DNA of 64,000 nt from Desulfotignum balticum DSM 7044 (GTDB lineage Bacteria > Desulfobacterota > Desulfobacteria > Desulfobacterales > Desulfobacteraceae): contig NZ_ATWO01000002.1 in assembly GCF_000421285.1 (NCBI RefSeq), positions 62,001-126,000 on the forward strand, read 5' to 3'. Below, in pieces: positions 16,783-26,627 of this stretch. Both the position numbers and the translations under genes were made by a program. Positions within the stretch are counted from its first letter, which is position 1, and every line of letters starts with the position of its first letter. The notes under the pieces are model-generated. The model had not been told where the DNA came from. It did no database searches and saw nothing but the letters and a program-made list of their open reading frames with translations.

Positions 16783-18102
16783 TTATAAAATTTTGGCCGC
16801 CAGCTCCGCCAGCTCGGATCGTTCCCCTTTTTCCAGATTGACATGGGCATACAGCGGCTGACCTTTCATCTTTTCGATGATATAGGCCAAGCCGTTGGTC
16901 TGACTGTCCAGATAGGGATGATCAATCTGGAAGATATCCCCGGTAAAAACAATTTTAGTACCTTCTCCGGCCCGGGTGATAATGGTTTTCACCTCATGAG
17001 GTGTCAGGTTCTGCGCCTCATCCACAATAAAAAATACCCGCACAATGGATCGCCCCCGGATGTAGGAAATGGGGGTGATCACGATTTTTTCCTCCTCAAG
17101 AAGTTCCCGGATCTGTTTGGCCTGTGTATTCTGTTCGTTGAAATGGTTCTGGATCACAGTCAGGTTGTCGTACAACGGCTGCATATACGGATCCAGTTTG
17201 GAAGCCACATCTCCGGGAAGAAATCCCAAATCCTTGTTACTCAAAGGCACGACCGGTCTGGCAACAAAAATCTGCCGGTACTGTTGTTTTTTTTCCAGCG
17301 CTGCTGCCAGGGCCAAAAGGGTTTTACCCGTCCCTGCTTTACCTGACACGGTCACCAGCGGAATATCAGGGTTGAGCATGGCATGAAGCGCAAATGTCTG
17401 CTCGGCGTTTCTGGGTTTGATGCCGTAACATACCGTTGGCTGAATCAATCGAACAAACTGACGCGGCCCATCGTAAACGGCCAGTGCCGAGTTGGATCCA
17501 TTTTTTAAAATAAGATTTTCATTGGTATAAAATGTGGTATCCATTTCCAGAACGGACATGGGCACTTCAAACGGTTTTTTGTACAATGCATCGAAAACCT
17601 GTGGGGAAACATGTTCCAAGACCTGAAGACCCGTGTACATGTCTGACAGGTTTTCAACAAATTTCGAATTATAATTTTCTGTTTTCAATCCAATGGATCT
17701 GGCCCGAAGGCGTAAGTTCACATCCTTGGTAACAAAAATGACATTCTTAAATTGGTGTTTTTTGGCCACCATATAAGCGATGTTCAAGATCTTGATATCA
17801 GATGTGATTTCCGTGAAATTATTTTTTATGACCTCATCCAGGGCCATATCCAGACAAATGGAAATCGAGCCTTTCCCATTGGCAACAGGCACACCCTTTT
17901 CAAACATTTTTTCACTGGACAATGCATCCAGCGTTCTCAAAAAGTCTCTGGCATTGCAATTAATGATGTTGTTGCCTTTTTTGAATTTATCCAGCTCTTC
18001 TATCACCGTGATGGGGATACAGATATCATTGTCCTTGAACTGGTGAACACACCCGCTGTCATGAAGAATCACATTGGTGTCCAGAATAAAAATTTTTTTC
18101 AT
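16783..18102 (-). CDS. PIN domain-PhoH ATPase (PhoH2-like)
   Basis: A 439-residue two-domain protein. Residues 1-140 are a PIN nuclease domain (FILDTNVILHD; VIEELDKFKKG; downstream acidic residues in FVTKDVNL). Residues about 225-439 are a PhoH-type helicase-like ATPase with Walker A GKAGTGKT at 254-261, Walker B FFIVDEAQN and KIVFTGDIFQID. Family members are proposed to unwind and cut RNA; the cellular role here is inferred. GGAG lies upstream of the ATG. It is last in the minus-strand series, 31 bases after rsh. Confidence 0.92.
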   Translation of the reverse strand: MKKIFILDTNVILHDSGCVHQFKDNDICIPITVIEELDKFKKGNNIINCNARDFLRTLDALSSEKMFEKGVPVANGKGSISICLDMALDEVIKNNFTEITSDIKILNIAYMVAKKHQFKNVIFVTKDVNLRLRARSIGLKTENYNSKFVENLSDMYTGLQVLEHVSPQVFDALYKKPFEVPMSVLEMDTTFYTNENLILKNGSNSALAVYDGPRQFVRLIQPTVCYGIKPRNAEQTFALHAMLNPDIPLVTVSGKAGTGKTLLALAAALEKKQQYRQIFVARPVVPLSNKDLGFLPGDVASKLDPYMQPLYDNLTVIQNHFNEQNTQAKQIRELLEEEKIVITPISYIRGRSIVRVFFIVDEAQNLTPHEVKTIITRAGEGTKIVFTGDIFQIDHPYLDSQTNGLAYIIEKMKGQPLYAHVNLEKGERSELAELAAKIL

Positions 18103-18133
18103 TCACATCTCCGGATAAACAAGCGATATACAG

Positions 18134-20290
18134 TTATTCATGTCGAACCACCCGTTTGACTTCCGTTACTTTTTTCACGCGTCTGAGAGCGGACATGATT
18201 TTACGCAGCTGGCTTGAACTTTCCACCATAATGGTAAAATAAAACATGGCCACCCCGGTATCGGATGTATCGGTTTTGGCGTTGAGAATATTGGCGTTAT
18301 TTTTGGTTATCACCAGAGCGATGTCTGCCAGCAGACCGAACCGGTCATCGGTTTTGATCCGGATACTGGCGGGATAGGAATCATGATACTCACCGCTCCA
18401 TTGCACATCGATCAGCCGCTCTGGACTCATTTTCAAAACATTGATGCAGTTTTTCCGGTGAATGGTCACGCCCTGACCCTGGGTGATATACCCGGTGATG
18501 GGATCTCCGGGAAGCGGATTGCAGCATTTGGAAAATTTGACCAGAACATCGTTGAGTCCTTTGACAATAATGCCGGTATCTGATTTTTTTGACCGGTTGC
18601 CGGCACTTTTAGGCAGAATCGCCTCTTCTTCTTCTTTGCCTTCTTTTTCCAGATTAGGAAGGGCCTTGTTCAGGACCTGCATGGGCGTCAGTTTACCAAA
18701 TCCCACATGGGCAATGAGATCATCCACGGATTTGAATCCGAATGTGTCCGCAACCTCTCCGATATGTCCGGATTTGATCAAGGCATTGAAGTTCTGATTT
18801 TTCTTCCGGAACAGTTTTTCACACATCTCTCTTCCCAGAGAATAGGAGCGCTCTTTTTCTCGGGCATTGATCAGGCCGCGAATCTTGGTTCTGGCTTTGA
18901 CTGTTTTGACAAAGGTAAGCCAGTCCGGACTGGGGGTATGCCCTTTGGTGGTGATGATTTCAACGGTATCTCCGGTCTTGAGTTCATGGGCCAAAGGAAC
19001 AATTTTTCCGTTCACTTTGGCACCGGTACATTCCGCACCCACTTCCGTATGAATCAGATACGCAAAATCCACCGGCGTTGCCCCCCTTGGCAGGGTCTTG
19101 ATTTCTCCGGCCGGGGTGATCACATAGATTTCATCCGGATACAGATCAATGCGTACATTTTCCAGAAATTCATCCGGATCATTGAAATTTTCCTGATTTT
19201 CCACCAGATTCCGAATCCAGGCAAACATCTCCCCGGTGTTCTCATCGATATGAGTCCCTTCTTTGTAACTCCAGTGGGCCGCGATACCGGATTCAGCAAT
19301 CCGGTCCATCTCCCGGGTCCGGATCTGAATTTCCACCCGCTCCCCTTTGGGGCCGATGACCGTGGTATGGATGGACTGATACATATTGGGTTTGGGATTG
19401 CCGATATAATCCTTGATCTTGTAGTAAATGGGCTTCCACATGGAATGGATGGCACCCATGGCGGCATAACACTGGGGCACGGTGTCCAGAATAATGCGAA
19501 AGGCGATGATATCATACACCTCATCAAAATCCAGATTCTGGGAAATCATTTTCTGGTAGATACTGTAATGCTGCTTGTACCGGCCCTTGATGTCACAGGG
19601 CAGTTCCATCTCTTCCATTTTATAATGAAGGCTGGTGGACACCTCTTTGATATAGTCTTCTTTTTCATCCTTGGCCCGGTTCACCATGGCATCGATATGT
19701 TCATACTCGTCGGGCAGGGTGTAGAAAAAAGCGATCTCTTCCAGTTCGTTTTTCACCCAGAATATCCCTAACCGGGCCGCAATGGGCGCATAGATATCCA
19801 GCGTTTCCTGGGCAATGGCCGCCTGTTTTTCCGGTTTTTTGTGATATTTCAGGGTCCGCATGTTATGCAGCCGGTCCGCCAGCTTGATAAGCACCACCCG
19901 GATGTCATCGGCCATGGCCAGAATCATTTTTCTCAACGATTCCGCCTGCTGGGCCGCTTTATTGGAAAACGGCAGGGCTGATAATTTGGTCACCCCTTCC
20001 ACAATATGGGCCACCCCCGGACCGAACAGGTCCTGAATATCTTCCTTGGTGGCAGGTGTATCTTCAATCACATCATGCAGCAGGGCTGCAGCAATACTTT
20101 CCACATCCAGCCGCATATCCGCCAGAATCTGAGCCACTTCCAGCGGATGAGACAGATAAGGTTCACCAGACAGCCTCACCTGCCCTTCATGGACCCGGGC
20201 TGAATATACATAGGCCCGGTCAATGATATCCAGATCCGCATCCGGATTATACTCTGAAATGGTATCCAGTATGTCCGTGATCCGAATCAT
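18134..20290 (-). CDS. rsh: RelA/SpoT homologue, bifunctional (p)ppGpp synthetase/hydrolase
   Basis: A 718-residue long RSH enzyme that makes and breaks the alarmone (p)ppGpp. Residues about 20-170 are the HD hydrolase domain (LSHPLEVAQIL, LLHDVIEDT, RLHNMRTL), 230-350 the synthetase (GRYKQHYSIYQKM; MYQSIHTTV; EIQIRTREMD), 380-450 a TGS domain and the last ~75 an ACT domain. In the synthetase loop the sequence is KIKD where bifunctional enzymes usually have RFKD, still basic rather than the acidic EFDD of RelA, so hydrolase activity is expected. It is 36 bases downstream of proS. Confidence 0.95.
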   Translation of the reverse strand: MIRITDILDTISEYNPDADLDIIDRAYVYSARVHEGQVRLSGEPYLSHPLEVAQILADMRLDVESIAAALLHDVIEDTPATKEDIQDLFGPGVAHIVEGVTKLSALPFSNKAAQQAESLRKMILAMADDIRVVLIKLADRLHNMRTLKYHKKPEKQAAIAQETLDIYAPIAARLGIFWVKNELEEIAFFYTLPDEYEHIDAMVNRAKDEKEDYIKEVSTSLHYKMEEMELPCDIKGRYKQHYSIYQKMISQNLDFDEVYDIIAFRIILDTVPQCYAAMGAIHSMWKPIYYKIKDYIGNPKPNMYQSIHTTVIGPKGERVEIQIRTREMDRIAESGIAAHWSYKEGTHIDENTGEMFAWIRNLVENQENFNDPDEFLENVRIDLYPDEIYVITPAGEIKTLPRGATPVDFAYLIHTEVGAECTGAKVNGKIVPLAHELKTGDTVEIITTKGHTPSPDWLTFVKTVKARTKIRGLINAREKERSYSLGREMCEKLFRKKNQNFNALIKSGHIGEVADTFGFKSVDDLIAHVGFGKLTPMQVLNKALPNLEKEGKEEEEAILPKSAGNRSKKSDTGIIVKGLNDVLVKFSKCCNPLPGDPITGYITQGQGVTIHRKNCINVLKMSPERLIDVQWSGEYHDSYPASIRIKTDDRFGLLADIALVITKNNANILNAKTDTSDTGVAMFYFTIMVESSSQLRKIMSALRRVKKVTEVKRVVRHE

Positions 20291-20326
20291 GGTCCGTCCT
20301 TATCCCGGATATCGCTGACTACCTGA

Positions 20327-21838
20327 TCAATAGGCTTTGGCAAACAATACCCGCTGTTCACTTGGCTTGTCACAACAGATGCATTTGCCGGCTTCTTTGG
20401 AAGAATCAAACGGGATACACCGGATGGTGACGGACAATTCTTTTTTGATGCGTTCTTCACAATCCCTGGAACCACACCAGTGGGCATAGACAAATGCGCC
20501 GTTATGAGCCCCTTTTGCATCCTTGTAAATCTCTTCAAACGCCTGCCAGGTATCGACGTGAAATGTGTTTTCTTTCTGGAATGCCAGGGCCCGGTCAAAC
20601 AATACCTGCTGAATCTGGTCCAGCGTGTCGGTGATGGTATTGATGAACGTTTCTCTGTCCACACTTTCCTTCTGGCCGGCCTCCCTGTCTCTTCTGGCCA
20701 CAAACACGGTATCGGCGGCAACGTCCCTGGGTCCCAGTTCCACCCGGACGGGGATCCCTTTTTTCACCCAGTCCCATCCCCGGGCCCCACCGATATCCCG
20801 GTCGTCAATCTCCACTTCCACGGCCCTGCCATGATACATTTTTTCATTCAGGGCCGCTTTCAATGCAGTGGCACTTTCCAGTACTTGTGAATTGTCCTGA
20901 TCTTTTTTCACAATCGGCAGAATTACCACATGGGCCGGGGCGATCCGGGGCGGCACCACCAGGCCGTCATCATCGGAATGAACCATGATCATACCGCCGA
21001 TCATCCGGGTGGAAGTCCCCCAGGACGTGGTCCAGGCAAACTGTTCCTGGCCGTCTTCATTCTGAAACCGGATATCTGATCCTTTGGCGAAATTCTGTCC
21101 CAGAAAATGGGAGGTTCCGGCCTGAAGGGCTCTCCTGTCCTGCATCATGGCTTCAATACACGTGGTGTCATCCGCACCGGGAAACCGTTCCGATTCAGAT
21201 TTTCGACCCTTGATCACGGGCATGGCCAGCCGGTCCTGAACAAAGTTTGCATACAAATCCAGCATCTGCAATGTTCTTTTTACGGCTTCCTCTCTGGTGG
21301 CGTGGGCCGTATGTCCTTCCTGCCACAGAAACTCGCTGGTGCGCAGAAACATGCGGGTGCGCATCTCCCATCTCACCACATTGGCCCACTGGTTGAGCAG
21401 AATGGGCAGATCCCGGTACGAGGAAGTCCACCGGGACATGGATTCACCGATAATGGTTTCAGAGGTGGGCCGGACAATCAACGGCTCCGCCAGTTCACCC
21501 GCCGGCACCAGTTTTCCGTCCGGTCCTTTTTCCAGTTTATGATGGGTGACCACGGCACATTCCTTGGCAAACCCTTCCACATGCTCGGCCTCTTTTTCCA
21601 GATATGACAACGGGATGAAAAGGGGAAAATAGGCATTTTTAACCCCGGTTTTCTTGAACTCGGCATCCATCTGATTCATGATGTTCTCCCAGATGGCATA
21701 CCCCCAGGGTTTCATGACCATACACCCTCTGACCGGGGAATTTTCCGCCATGTCCGATGCCTTGATGATTTCCTGATACCACTGGGCATAATCTTCTTCC
21801 CGGGTCGGGGTAATGGCTGTTTTATTTTTTGCTCCCAT
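20327..21838 (-). CDS. proS: Prolyl-tRNA synthetase, short (editing-domain-less) type
   Basis: A 503-residue class II synthetase charging tRNA-Pro. The length and N-terminus (DYAQWYQEIIKASDMAENSP) fit the archaeal/eukaryote-like ProRS group, which lacks the internal editing domain of E. coli-type ProRS. Motifs seen are RPTSETIIGESM, WANVVRWEMRTRMFLRTSEF and SWGTSTRMIGGMIM; four Cys-rich positions occur in the C-terminal zinc region (CGSRDC, CICC). The GGAGG ribosome site sits inside the 3' end of ispG, which it overlaps by 17 bases. Confidence 0.95.
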   Translation of the reverse strand: MGAKNKTAITPTREEDYAQWYQEIIKASDMAENSPVRGCMVMKPWGYAIWENIMNQMDAEFKKTGVKNAYFPLFIPLSYLEKEAEHVEGFAKECAVVTHHKLEKGPDGKLVPAGELAEPLIVRPTSETIIGESMSRWTSSYRDLPILLNQWANVVRWEMRTRMFLRTSEFLWQEGHTAHATREEAVKRTLQMLDLYANFVQDRLAMPVIKGRKSESERFPGADDTTCIEAMMQDRRALQAGTSHFLGQNFAKGSDIRFQNEDGQEQFAWTTSWGTSTRMIGGMIMVHSDDDGLVVPPRIAPAHVVILPIVKKDQDNSQVLESATALKAALNEKMYHGRAVEVEIDDRDIGGARGWDWVKKGIPVRVELGPRDVAADTVFVARRDREAGQKESVDRETFINTITDTLDQIQQVLFDRALAFQKENTFHVDTWQAFEEIYKDAKGAHNGAFVYAHWCGSRDCEERIKKELSVTIRCIPFDSSKEAGKCICCDKPSEQRVLFAKAY

Positions 21839-22919
21839 TCACATCCTCCGAATTTTTCGTCATTTTATCGATTTCATACAATAACTGGTCCACGAGCCGA
21901 TCCTGGGCCACTTTTTTAAATACTTTTCCCTTTTTGAACAAAATGCCGGTACCATCGGCTCCGGCGATACCGATATCCGCTTCCTTTGCTTCTCCCGGCC
22001 CGTTCACAACACATCCCATAATAGCAACTTTAATCTGAGTATCCCGTTCAAGTAAAGCTTTTTCTACATCTTCGGCAATTTTAAACAGATTGATCCGGCA
22101 CCGGCCGCAGGTGGGACACGATATGATCTCCGGGCCCCGTTGACGTAACCCCAGTGCCCGCAGAATTTCATACCCGGTACGGATCTCCTCCACCGGATCC
22201 CGGGTCAAAGACACCCGGATGGTGTCTCCTAACCCCTTAGACAGCAGCAAACCGATACCGATGGCGGATTTGGTGATCCCGGCATACAATCCGCCGGCCT
22301 CGGTCACCCCCACATGAAACGGGACATCGGTTTCAGCGGCCAGCAGCTGGTAGGCTTCCACGGTCCGGGCCACATCCGAGGCTTTCAAAGACACCTTGAT
22401 ATCATCAAATCCCAGATCCTCCAGTATCCGGATATTGGCCAGCCCGCTTTCCTTCATAGCGGCGGCAGTGGTTCCCAGCCGCTGTGCGATCTCTTTTTCC
22501 AGGGACCCGGCATTCACGCCGATGCGGATGGGGATGCCGTGGGATCTGGCACAGTCCGCCACCTGTTTGACTTTATGCCGTGCCCCGATATTTCCCGGAT
22601 TGATGCGCAGCCCGTTTGCACCGGACTCGGCCGCTGCCAGAGCCAGCCTGAAATCAAAATGAATATCCGCGATCACCGGGATGGTGATCCGGTCCTTGAT
22701 CTCCCGGATGGCCAGCGCATCAACCATTTCCGGCACCGCCACCCGGACGATTTCACACCCGGCTGAAGTCAGGGCATGGATCTGCTGAATGGTGGCTGCC
22801 GTATCCCGGGTCTGTGTATTGGTCATGGACTGGACTGAAATCGGGGCATCAGATCCCACCATCACCGGCCCCACCCGGATCTGGCGGGTTTTTCTTCGTG
22901 GCATCACCAGAGAACCCAT
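21822..22919 (-). CDS. ispG: 4-hydroxy-3-methylbut-2-enyl diphosphate synthase (flavodoxin/ferredoxin)
   Basis: IspG/GcpE, 365 residues, the 4Fe-4S enzyme that reduces MEcPP to HMBPP in the MEP isoprenoid pathway. Visible segments are PISVQSMTNTQTRD, IPVIADIHFDFRLA, LRINPGNIG and the cluster Cys in CPTCGRC and GCVVNGPGEA. The start is taken as ATG 22919, which has AAAGGA 6 bases upstream; an ATG at 22925 directly abuts that site. It overlaps proS by 17 bases at its 3' end and follows cbiR by 58 bases upstream. Confidence 0.95.
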   Translation of the reverse strand: MGSLVMPRRKTRQIRVGPVMVGSDAPISVQSMTNTQTRDTAATIQQIHALTSAGCEIVRVAVPEMVDALAIREIKDRITIPVIADIHFDFRLALAAAESGANGLRINPGNIGARHKVKQVADCARSHGIPIRIGVNAGSLEKEIAQRLGTTAAAMKESGLANIRILEDLGFDDIKVSLKASDVARTVEAYQLLAAETDVPFHVGVTEAGGLYAGITKSAIGIGLLLSKGLGDTIRVSLTRDPVEEIRTGYEILRALGLRQRGPEIISCPTCGRCRINLFKIAEDVEKALLERDTQIKVAIMGCVVNGPGEAKEADIGIAGADGTGILFKKGKVFKKVAQDRLVDQLLYEIDKMTKNSEDVNGSKK

Positions 22920-22983
22920 ATTCATTCCTTTATCGTTTCAGACATATTGTATGCCTGAACATATCATATTTGTCACAGTTGCT

Positions 22984-23781
22984 TCAACCCGGCACCGGGG
23001 CCGGGATCTGTTCAAACACGTCTGACAGAACCGCCAGAGACCGGTTCAGATCCCTTCGATTGAATACTTCCAGGCTGACGGTGCCCTCATATGTTTTCAA
23101 CACATCCATGACCTGGCACAGCTGATCCAAAGGCAGTCGATCCAGCCCGACATGGTCACGGATTTTCTGTCCGGATGCCATCACCCCGTGCAGGTGCATC
23201 ACGGCAATGCGGTTTTTGAACATATCCACACTGTGTTGCAGGTCATACCCGTACCGGAAATGATGCCCCACATCCAGACACACCTGCAGATCATGGGCCG
23301 CCAGCAACGGCAGCAGATAATCCGGCGGATAATCCAGCGTTTCCACGGAAACCATCCCGGGATCCGGCAGATACCTTATCAGCCGGGCCAGGCCGTCCCA
23401 GGCCGTCTGCTGCCAGGCAGTCACATCTTCGGGTGTTTCATGACCCGCCATTTCCAGATGCAAGGTGTGTGTACAAGGTTTCAGGGGCCGGCACAGATCG
23501 ATTACCCGGGCAAGGGTCTCGGCAGCATGCTGCCGGGCCCGGGCTGATGCATGGGTCAGACTCACATCCGTGGGCAAATGGATATTGTATGTGACATCCA
23601 TTTGCCCGGACAATTGTGCCAGTTCCGCAATTTCCGTGTCTGTGGGCAGCACGGTATCCGGCATGCTTTCAAATATCAGCAGTTCGATCTCATCGAAAAA
23701 CCGGCCGATCTTCCGGACATTGGGAAGAATATGATCCGGAAAAATAAAAGAGGTGGTACCCAGCCGAAACCGTTTTTTCAT
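22984..23781 (-). CDS. cbiR: Cobamide-remodelling phosphodiesterase CbiR-like (AP-endonuclease-like TIM barrel)
   Basis: A 265-residue xylose-isomerase/AP-endonuclease-type TIM barrel with metal-site candidates at HLEMAGHE, VSVETLDYPP, CLDVGHHF, AVMHLHGV and VSLEVFN. CbiR enzymes remove the lower nucleotide loop of salvaged cobamides so that the correct lower ligand can be rebuilt. The assignment rests on fold-level features plus genomic position: it lies 2 bases downstream of cbiB, in a run with cobD, cobS and cobU that rebuilds the nucleotide loop. A generic sugar-phosphate isomerase-like protein is the alternative. Confidence 0.75.
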   Translation of the reverse strand: MKKRFRLGTTSFIFPDHILPNVRKIGRFFDEIELLIFESMPDTVLPTDTEIAELAQLSGQMDVTYNIHLPTDVSLTHASARARQHAAETLARVIDLCRPLKPCTHTLHLEMAGHETPEDVTAWQQTAWDGLARLIRYLPDPGMVSVETLDYPPDYLLPLLAAHDLQVCLDVGHHFRYGYDLQHSVDMFKNRIAVMHLHGVMASGQKIRDHVGLDRLPLDQLCQVMDVLKTYEGTVSLEVFNRRDLNRSLAVLSDVFEQIPAPVPG

Positions 23782-23783
23782 CC

Positions 23784-24755
23784 CTAAAAACCCTTGAAGA
23801 CAGTGAAATTCAAGGCGATCAGAACCAGGGCCCCTACCAGTCCGGTGATGGATGCTGTCTGCATCAGCCGGCAGGCGGTATGAACCGCTGAAATATCCGG
23901 GTCATTAAACACGCTGCCGATATATGGTTTGTCCACCCGCGTGCCATGGTAGATGCTCGGTCCTCCCAGACGAATTTTCAGGGCACCGGCAAATGCAGCC
24001 TCCGGAAATCCCGCATTGGGACTTTTATGCTGCCGGCCTTCGGACCATCCGGTACGCCATGCCCTTCTTCCGGAGATGTTGGGCAGACATGCCGCCGCAA
24101 CCGCGATCACAAAAACCGACAACCGTGCCGGAATAAAATTGGCCGCATCATCCAGGCGGGCTGATGCCCGGCCGAACAACACATAGGTCTCATTTCGATA
24201 CCCTACCATGGAATCCAGGGTATTGATCATTTTATAAGCCACTGCGCCGGGCACTCCCAGTACCAGTGCCCAGAAGAGCGGGGCCAGAAATCCATCCACA
24301 AAATTTTCCGCCACCGTCTCCACCGCAGCCCGGGTAACCCCTGATTCATCCAGGGTCCGGGTGTCTCTGCCCACAATCAGGCTCAATTTTTTCCGGGCGG
24401 TTTTCAGATCTTTGATGGACAAAGATGTCGCCACAGCCATGGCGGCATCTTTGAGCCCTTTAATGGAAAAACAGTAAAACAGCAGGAGCGTCTGAACACC
24501 CGCACCCAGCAGCGGATGAATCCTCATGGCCCAACCGGTCAAAACCCAGGCCATGCCATAGGCAGTCCCCACCAGAAAACACGTGAAAAAAATTCCGGCT
24601 GTCAAAGGGTTTTTAAACATCTGCCGGAAACGGGGCTCGAAAAAGTGAATCGCTTTACCCATGCCCACCACCAGATGGGGAAGCTGCCGGGGGTCCCCCA
24701 GAAAAAAATCCAGGATAAATGCAGTGATCAGAATATACCCGCCTGGTTCGATCAT
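23784..24755 (-). CDS. cbiB: Adenosylcobinamide-phosphate synthase
   Basis: CbiB (CobD in aerobic nomenclature), 323 residues, an integral membrane enzyme that attaches aminopropanol phosphate to adenosylcobyric acid. Family segments are FFLGDPRQLPHLVVGMG near the start, the RDTRTLDESGVTRAAVETVAENFVDG region in short pieces (GRDTRTL, VETVAENFVDG), PGAVAYKMINTLDSMVGY and the C-terminal NAGFPEAAFAGAL. Several hydrophobic spans are present. The ATG overlaps the stop of the upstream aminotransferase by 4 bases. Confidence 0.93.
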   Translation of the reverse strand: MIEPGGYILITAFILDFFLGDPRQLPHLVVGMGKAIHFFEPRFRQMFKNPLTAGIFFTCFLVGTAYGMAWVLTGWAMRIHPLLGAGVQTLLLFYCFSIKGLKDAAMAVATSLSIKDLKTARKKLSLIVGRDTRTLDESGVTRAAVETVAENFVDGFLAPLFWALVLGVPGAVAYKMINTLDSMVGYRNETYVLFGRASARLDDAANFIPARLSVFVIAVAAACLPNISGRRAWRTGWSEGRQHKSPNAGFPEAAFAGALKIRLGGPSIYHGTRVDKPYIGSVFNDPDISAVHTACRLMQTASITGLVGALVLIALNFTVFKGF

Positions 24756-25831
24756 TGAGTCAAGGCCTTAGCCAGGCTGTCAACCAGTTTCATATTGGTT
24801 GCCCGGTCTTTCAGGGAGAATCGCACAAAGCGTTGATTCAGCCCGTGAAAATTTCCGCAGTCCCGGATTAAAATCCGGTCCTGTCCCACCCGTTCACACA
24901 CCGGTAACGCCGTGTGATTCTCCAGCCGGGCCAGAATAAATCCGGTATGGCCGGGCACCGGCACCAGGCCGGAAAAATTTTCCTGTTTTTGCAAAAACCA
25001 TTGTTTTTCCCGGGCGATAAAGGCCCGGGTGGTTTTATAAAACGGGGCAATCTGTTCAGGATGGTCAAAAATATCCTGGATCACCACCTGGGCCAGGGCA
25101 TTGACATGCCAGGGCTGGCTAAAGTCTCTCACTTTTTCAATCCAGTCAGGGGCCCCGCTGAGAAACCCGGTACGCAGCCCGGGAATGGCAAATATCTTAG
25201 ACATGGAGGAAAGCACCAGCAGATTGGGAAACGGCCCGGCCTGAATCAGGGACACATCTTCACTATGATCCACAAACGGCAGATAGGATTCATCCACCAC
25301 AAAACACACCCGGGGATGTCGCTGCAGCAACGTGGTGACAAATGCCGGGTCCAGCAGCACGCCGGTGGGATTGTTGGGGTTGCAGATAAACACCAGATCC
25401 GCATGGGCCGCCATCTTTGATACCGCTTCCAGATCCGGCACAAATCCATTTTCAAAGTCAGCGATCCAGAACTTAGGTTCAATGTGGTGCATCCGGCAGG
25501 CATCCGCGTAATCTGAATAGGTCGGTCCCAGAATCAGCACATTTTGAGCCTGCAATGCCAGGGGCAGGGTGTATATGAACCAGGTGGTCCCATTGCCCGC
25601 AATCACGGTTTCCGGATCAATATCATGGTATCGGGAAAACCCCTGAACCATGGACCAGGCGTCGGGTTCCGGCAGGTGTCCGATGGCGGAAATATTGTTT
25701 TGTATGACGGTTTTAATTCGTTCCGGGGGACCCAAAGGGTTGAGGTTGGCACTCATGTCGATGATTTCATCCACATGACACCCCAGCTGCTTTGCCAGTG
25801 CTGTTTTGTTGCCGCCGTGACCGATAATCAT
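24752..25831 (-). CDS. cobD: L-threonine-O-3-phosphate decarboxylase (cobalamin side-chain)
   Basis: A 359-residue PLP-dependent class I/II aminotransferase-fold enzyme. It starts with GHGGNKTALAKQLG, typical of the CobD/CobC branch, then NLNPLGPP, NPNNPTG, the PLP Lys in SSMSKIFAIPGLRTG and RDCGNFHGL near the C-terminus. It would produce aminopropanol phosphate for CbiB, whose gene overlaps it by 4 bases. Histidinol-phosphate aminotransferase is the close alternative, but the context of cbiB, cobS and cobU settles the call. AAGGATGG precedes ATG 25831. Confidence 0.88.
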   Translation of the reverse strand: MIIGHGGNKTALAKQLGCHVDEIIDMSANLNPLGPPERIKTVIQNNISAIGHLPEPDAWSMVQGFSRYHDIDPETVIAGNGTTWFIYTLPLALQAQNVLILGPTYSDYADACRMHHIEPKFWIADFENGFVPDLEAVSKMAAHADLVFICNPNNPTGVLLDPAFVTTLLQRHPRVCFVVDESYLPFVDHSEDVSLIQAGPFPNLLVLSSMSKIFAIPGLRTGFLSGAPDWIEKVRDFSQPWHVNALAQVVIQDIFDHPEQIAPFYKTTRAFIAREKQWFLQKQENFSGLVPVPGHTGFILARLENHTALPVCERVGQDRILIRDCGNFHGLNQRFVRFSLKDRATNMKLVDSLAKALTQ

Positions 25832-25846
25832 GATACCATCCTTATT

Positions 25847-26617
25847 TCACACAAAAGCAGCTCCGCAGGCGAGAAACAATATCGCTTCCATAAATTCGGT
25901 CATGGCCCCGAGCATATCCCCTGTGATGCCGTTCATTTTTTTTTTGTAAAACCATAAAATACCCGGACAGGTAATGACAAACACCAAATTTAAAACCAGG
26001 CCCGTATATCCTAAAAACACAGACAAACACAAGGGAATAAGACAATAAATGAAATTTTTCGCGCCCAGGGGTGCAGCAAACAGGTCCAGGCCGGTACCGG
26101 CATTTTTTCGGCCATAGGGAAGAAACCGGATGCCGAAGATCATGCCGGCCCGGGCATAAGCCGGCACCAGCAGCAGGACCAGCAACATATCACCCGGCCC
26201 TGCATTGAGTTTTAATGCATAAATACCTGCCAGTTTCACGGCCAGTACCCCGACAACCGTGACCAGGCCCATCATTCCGATGCGGCTGTCTTTCATGATT
26301 TCCAGGACCCGTTCTTTGGGCCGGTGGCTGAAAATACCGTCCGCCGTGTCGCCCAACCCGTCCATATGAAAAGCGCCGGTAAGAATCAGAAGACAGAGCA
26401 GATCCATCAATGCCACAACCGGCATCGGCCACAGCCGGGAGGCAATCACATCCGTCAGCACCACCAGACTGCCTAAAATCAACCCGATTATCGGAAAAAA
26501 CCGGATCATGCCCATGGGAGAATATGCGGCATCCCGGCCGGCCGGCAGAATTGTCAGAAACAGCAGCCCGGCCCGCAGATCGGTAAAAAACTGGGTTAAT
26601 CTGAAAGAAGATGTCAT
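25847..26617 (-). CDS. cobS: Adenosylcobinamide-GDP ribazoletransferase
   Basis: CobS, about 256 residues, a membrane enzyme joining the lower-ligand nucleoside to AdoCbi-GDP in the last steps of cobamide assembly. Recognisable blocks are RAGLLFLTILPAG near the N-terminus, FHMDGLGDTADGIFS (metal-binding DGLGDTADG), KDSRIGMMG and several transmembrane spans. ATG 26617 is used; GTG 26650 in frame would overlap cobU by 23 bases, and neither start has a clear ribosome site. Probably translationally coupled to cobU. Confidence 0.93.
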   Translation of the reverse strand: MTSSFRLTQFFTDLRAGLLFLTILPAGRDAAYSPMGMIRFFPIIGLILGSLVVLTDVIASRLWPMPVVALMDLLCLLILTGAFHMDGLGDTADGIFSHRPKERVLEIMKDSRIGMMGLVTVVGVLAVKLAGIYALKLNAGPGDMLLVLLLVPAYARAGMIFGIRFLPYGRKNAGTGLDLFAAPLGAKNFIYCLIPLCLSVFLGYTGLVLNLVFVITCPGILWFYKKKMNGITGDMLGAMTEFMEAILFLACGAAFV

Positions 26618-26627
26618 GAAGGGCCGC

